This document shows positions 62,801 through 64,000 of a stretch of DNA of 64,000 bases, one piece after another. Source of the stretch: Dimorphilus gyrociliatus (Eukaryota; Annelida; Polychaeta; Dinophilidae); contig CAJFCJ010000025.1 of the NCBI GenBank assembly GCA_904063045.1, forward strand, positions 744,001-808,000. The letters run 5' to 3'. Each line of letters opens with the position of its first letter. The stretch's first letter is position 1. The translations under genes and the position numbers were made by a program. The notes below the pieces were generated by a model that saw only the letters and a program-made list of their open reading frames with translations, had not been told where the DNA came from and searched no databases.

Positions 62801-64000
62801 TGTACAAATACCGCTGTTACATTCTGCATTTCCATTTCTTTCAACACTTATATAATTTCTATGAAGTTCATGCGACGCATCGCACATACCATGTAGGTTA
62901 AAGCTGGCCTTATATTCGATACTGTAGTCACCGCTATAAGGTGCATCTTTACAATCAATAGCGACATCTTAAAAAAAGAAGATAAATGAAAATATATTGT
63001 TTATTATATATTTAATGTTATTTACTTGAAAGACTAAAATAAAACTTTCTTCCATTTGTTGTTTGATACATATCTTTCACTTCGGAATGAGAAAAGTGTT
63101 TCTGAATTGTTTTAAGACCCAAAATATGAACAATATTTTCCACACAATTAGAACTGCTTCCTGATGAACCTGTATTTCCACAACAAACTGCTTCTGCTGG
63201 GCCAGACAGAGTCAATATGCTGTTAGACCTTTCATTTTCAGAATTGCTATTTAAATATATGTTTTCTTGTCCGTTTTGTATTGTTATCACCAAGTTATAT
63301 AGAATATCTTTGTCTATTGATTTATTCCATACAAGTCTTCCTTGGATTGACACAAACAATTGTAATGACGCCGAACTAAATGCGGCAATGGCAATGGACA
63401 GCAAATTAGATTGTTTAAATAAATTGATGTATGAGCCAGGATTAACTTTTTCTGCTTGAAACCATATATCAATTGTTATGTTGGTGGTTATTGGGCTAGC
63501 TTCGTCAAATCTTAATGCGCACGCTTGTGTGGCTACCTGTTGAGTTATGGATATAGAATTCCAGTGTTGATGTATGTCTTCTTTCGACAGAACATTAAAA
63601 TTGGTCGTGTCAACGTGTACTGTTTTTGTTTGACCATAGTTAGAAGTATAACTTCCCCCATTTATGTGAAATGAATGAGTAAAGTCAAAGAAATATCTCA
63701 TAAGTATATCATCTTGACCGAAGATAGAAGATTCTAAAAAAAATAAAAAAATACTGGATTTTATCAATTATCAAAGAGAATAAGAAGTAAAAATAAACAA
63801 TAAAATATCTATTACCTGTACAATCTGATGAATCGAAATTTTCCAAAACTCCATTCAAACATTTAAAAGTCTTTTCCCTCTCTAATTTGCCTTCCCACGT
63901 TCTGAACCAGTCTTCGCATGTATAATCAACCGTTTCACCATGCCTAAGAAAGCTTTTTTTACTAAGACGAATCTCTCTATCGCCATTAAGAAGGGGAGCT
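53866..64000 (-). CDS. Giant membrane mosaic: sushi/CCP, LamG-like, Caspr-fibrinogen-like, EGF, C-type lectin (5' end outside window)
   Basis: Exons, transcript order: >64000-63816 (CCP), 63733-63026 (LamG/pentraxin-like), 62967-62751 plus 62684-62212 (fibrinogen-like module as in Caspr/neurexin IV, IEYKYG, NKEKLPI, IGPLVC; then EGF NPCGDHGNC), 62133-61936 (CCP), 61844-61065 (lectin domain, 2 CCPs), 60977-60779 plus 60718-60399 (second fibrinogen-like), 60334-60212 (EGF CHNGGTC), 60130-59918 (CCP), 59825-59615 plus 59543-59359 (second lectin domain), 59286-58915 (2 CCPs), 58852-58676 (1), 58604-57357 (7), 57292-57116 (1), 57058-54290 (14 CCPs, Thr/Pro linker after the fourth), 54194-53866 (one TM helix, about 75-residue tail). 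Total 2,960 residues, about 30 CCPs. CCPs show C..P/YxC/GxW/C patterns and many N-glycosylation sites. Module borders are phase 1. Both lectin domains lack EPN/WND sugar motifs. Probable surface adhesion or recognition receptor; the tail has YSQL, a YxxL-type sorting motif. Exact orthology unknown. Confidence 0.9.

Overview
This window is animal nuclear DNA from a small, AT-rich invertebrate genome. The gene set (adducin, GIPC, SIN3, an Asx/ASXL protein with a DEUBAD domain, pecanex-4, annexin, a rhodopsin-like GPCR) is metazoan. A plant/bacterial-type AMT ammonium transporter, absent from vertebrates, points to an invertebrate. Most introns are only about 50-100 bp with GT..AG ends and genes lie close together, with a few introns of 1-2.4 kb. 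Compact-genome lophotrochozoans such as the annelid Dimorphilus would fit, but the sequence alone does not prove the species. Nearly every gene is split, so I rebuilt exons by hand from splice sites and reading phase. For each spliced model complete in the window the summed exon length is a multiple of three, and the sequence runs co-linear with remembered family members where a family is known.

Layout, left to right. 1-2098 (+): 3' part of an ABCC/MRP4-type exporter. 2956-11094 (-): adducin in 12 coding exons, with a probable 5'UTR exon near 13.6 kb. 15965-19476 (+): GIPC PDZ adaptor with two alternative copies of one exon. 19948-24524 (-): SIN3 corepressor in 8 exons. 26623-27396 (-): single-exon secreted PAN/C-type lectin protein. 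27981-31325 (-): short Asx/ASXL protein whose C-terminal PHD finger is cut in half. 33826-36614 (-): AMT transporter. 40982-41896 (-): intronless GPCR with a non-canonical DRY position. 42454-42835 (+): small secreted cysteine-rich protein. 42943-46269 (-): pecanex-like 4. 46961-48899 (-): annexin with eroded calcium sites. 51245-53556 (+): unusual protein built of about five or six tandem ubiquitin-like folds. 53866 to the window end (-): 3' end of a giant one-pass membrane mosaic (at least 2,960 residues here) of about 30 sushi/CCP repeats with LamG/pentraxin-like, Caspr-type fibrinogen-like, EGF and C-type-lectin modules.

There is no operon logic. Most neighbours are unrelated housekeeping or developmental genes: membrane skeleton (adducin), vesicle adaptor (GIPC), chromatin repression (SIN3, Asx). 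The right third is richer in surface and secreted proteins and holds the least familiar genes. The most interesting items are the sushi/lectin/Caspr mosaic with an internally duplicated domain block, the tandem ubiquitin-like protein, and the frame-enforced mutually exclusive GIPC exons. Intergenic DNA and introns carry simple repeats and a recurring imperfect palindrome of the form (TA)n-CTG-(TA)n. I saw no convincing tRNA, rRNA, CRISPR array or autonomous transposon.
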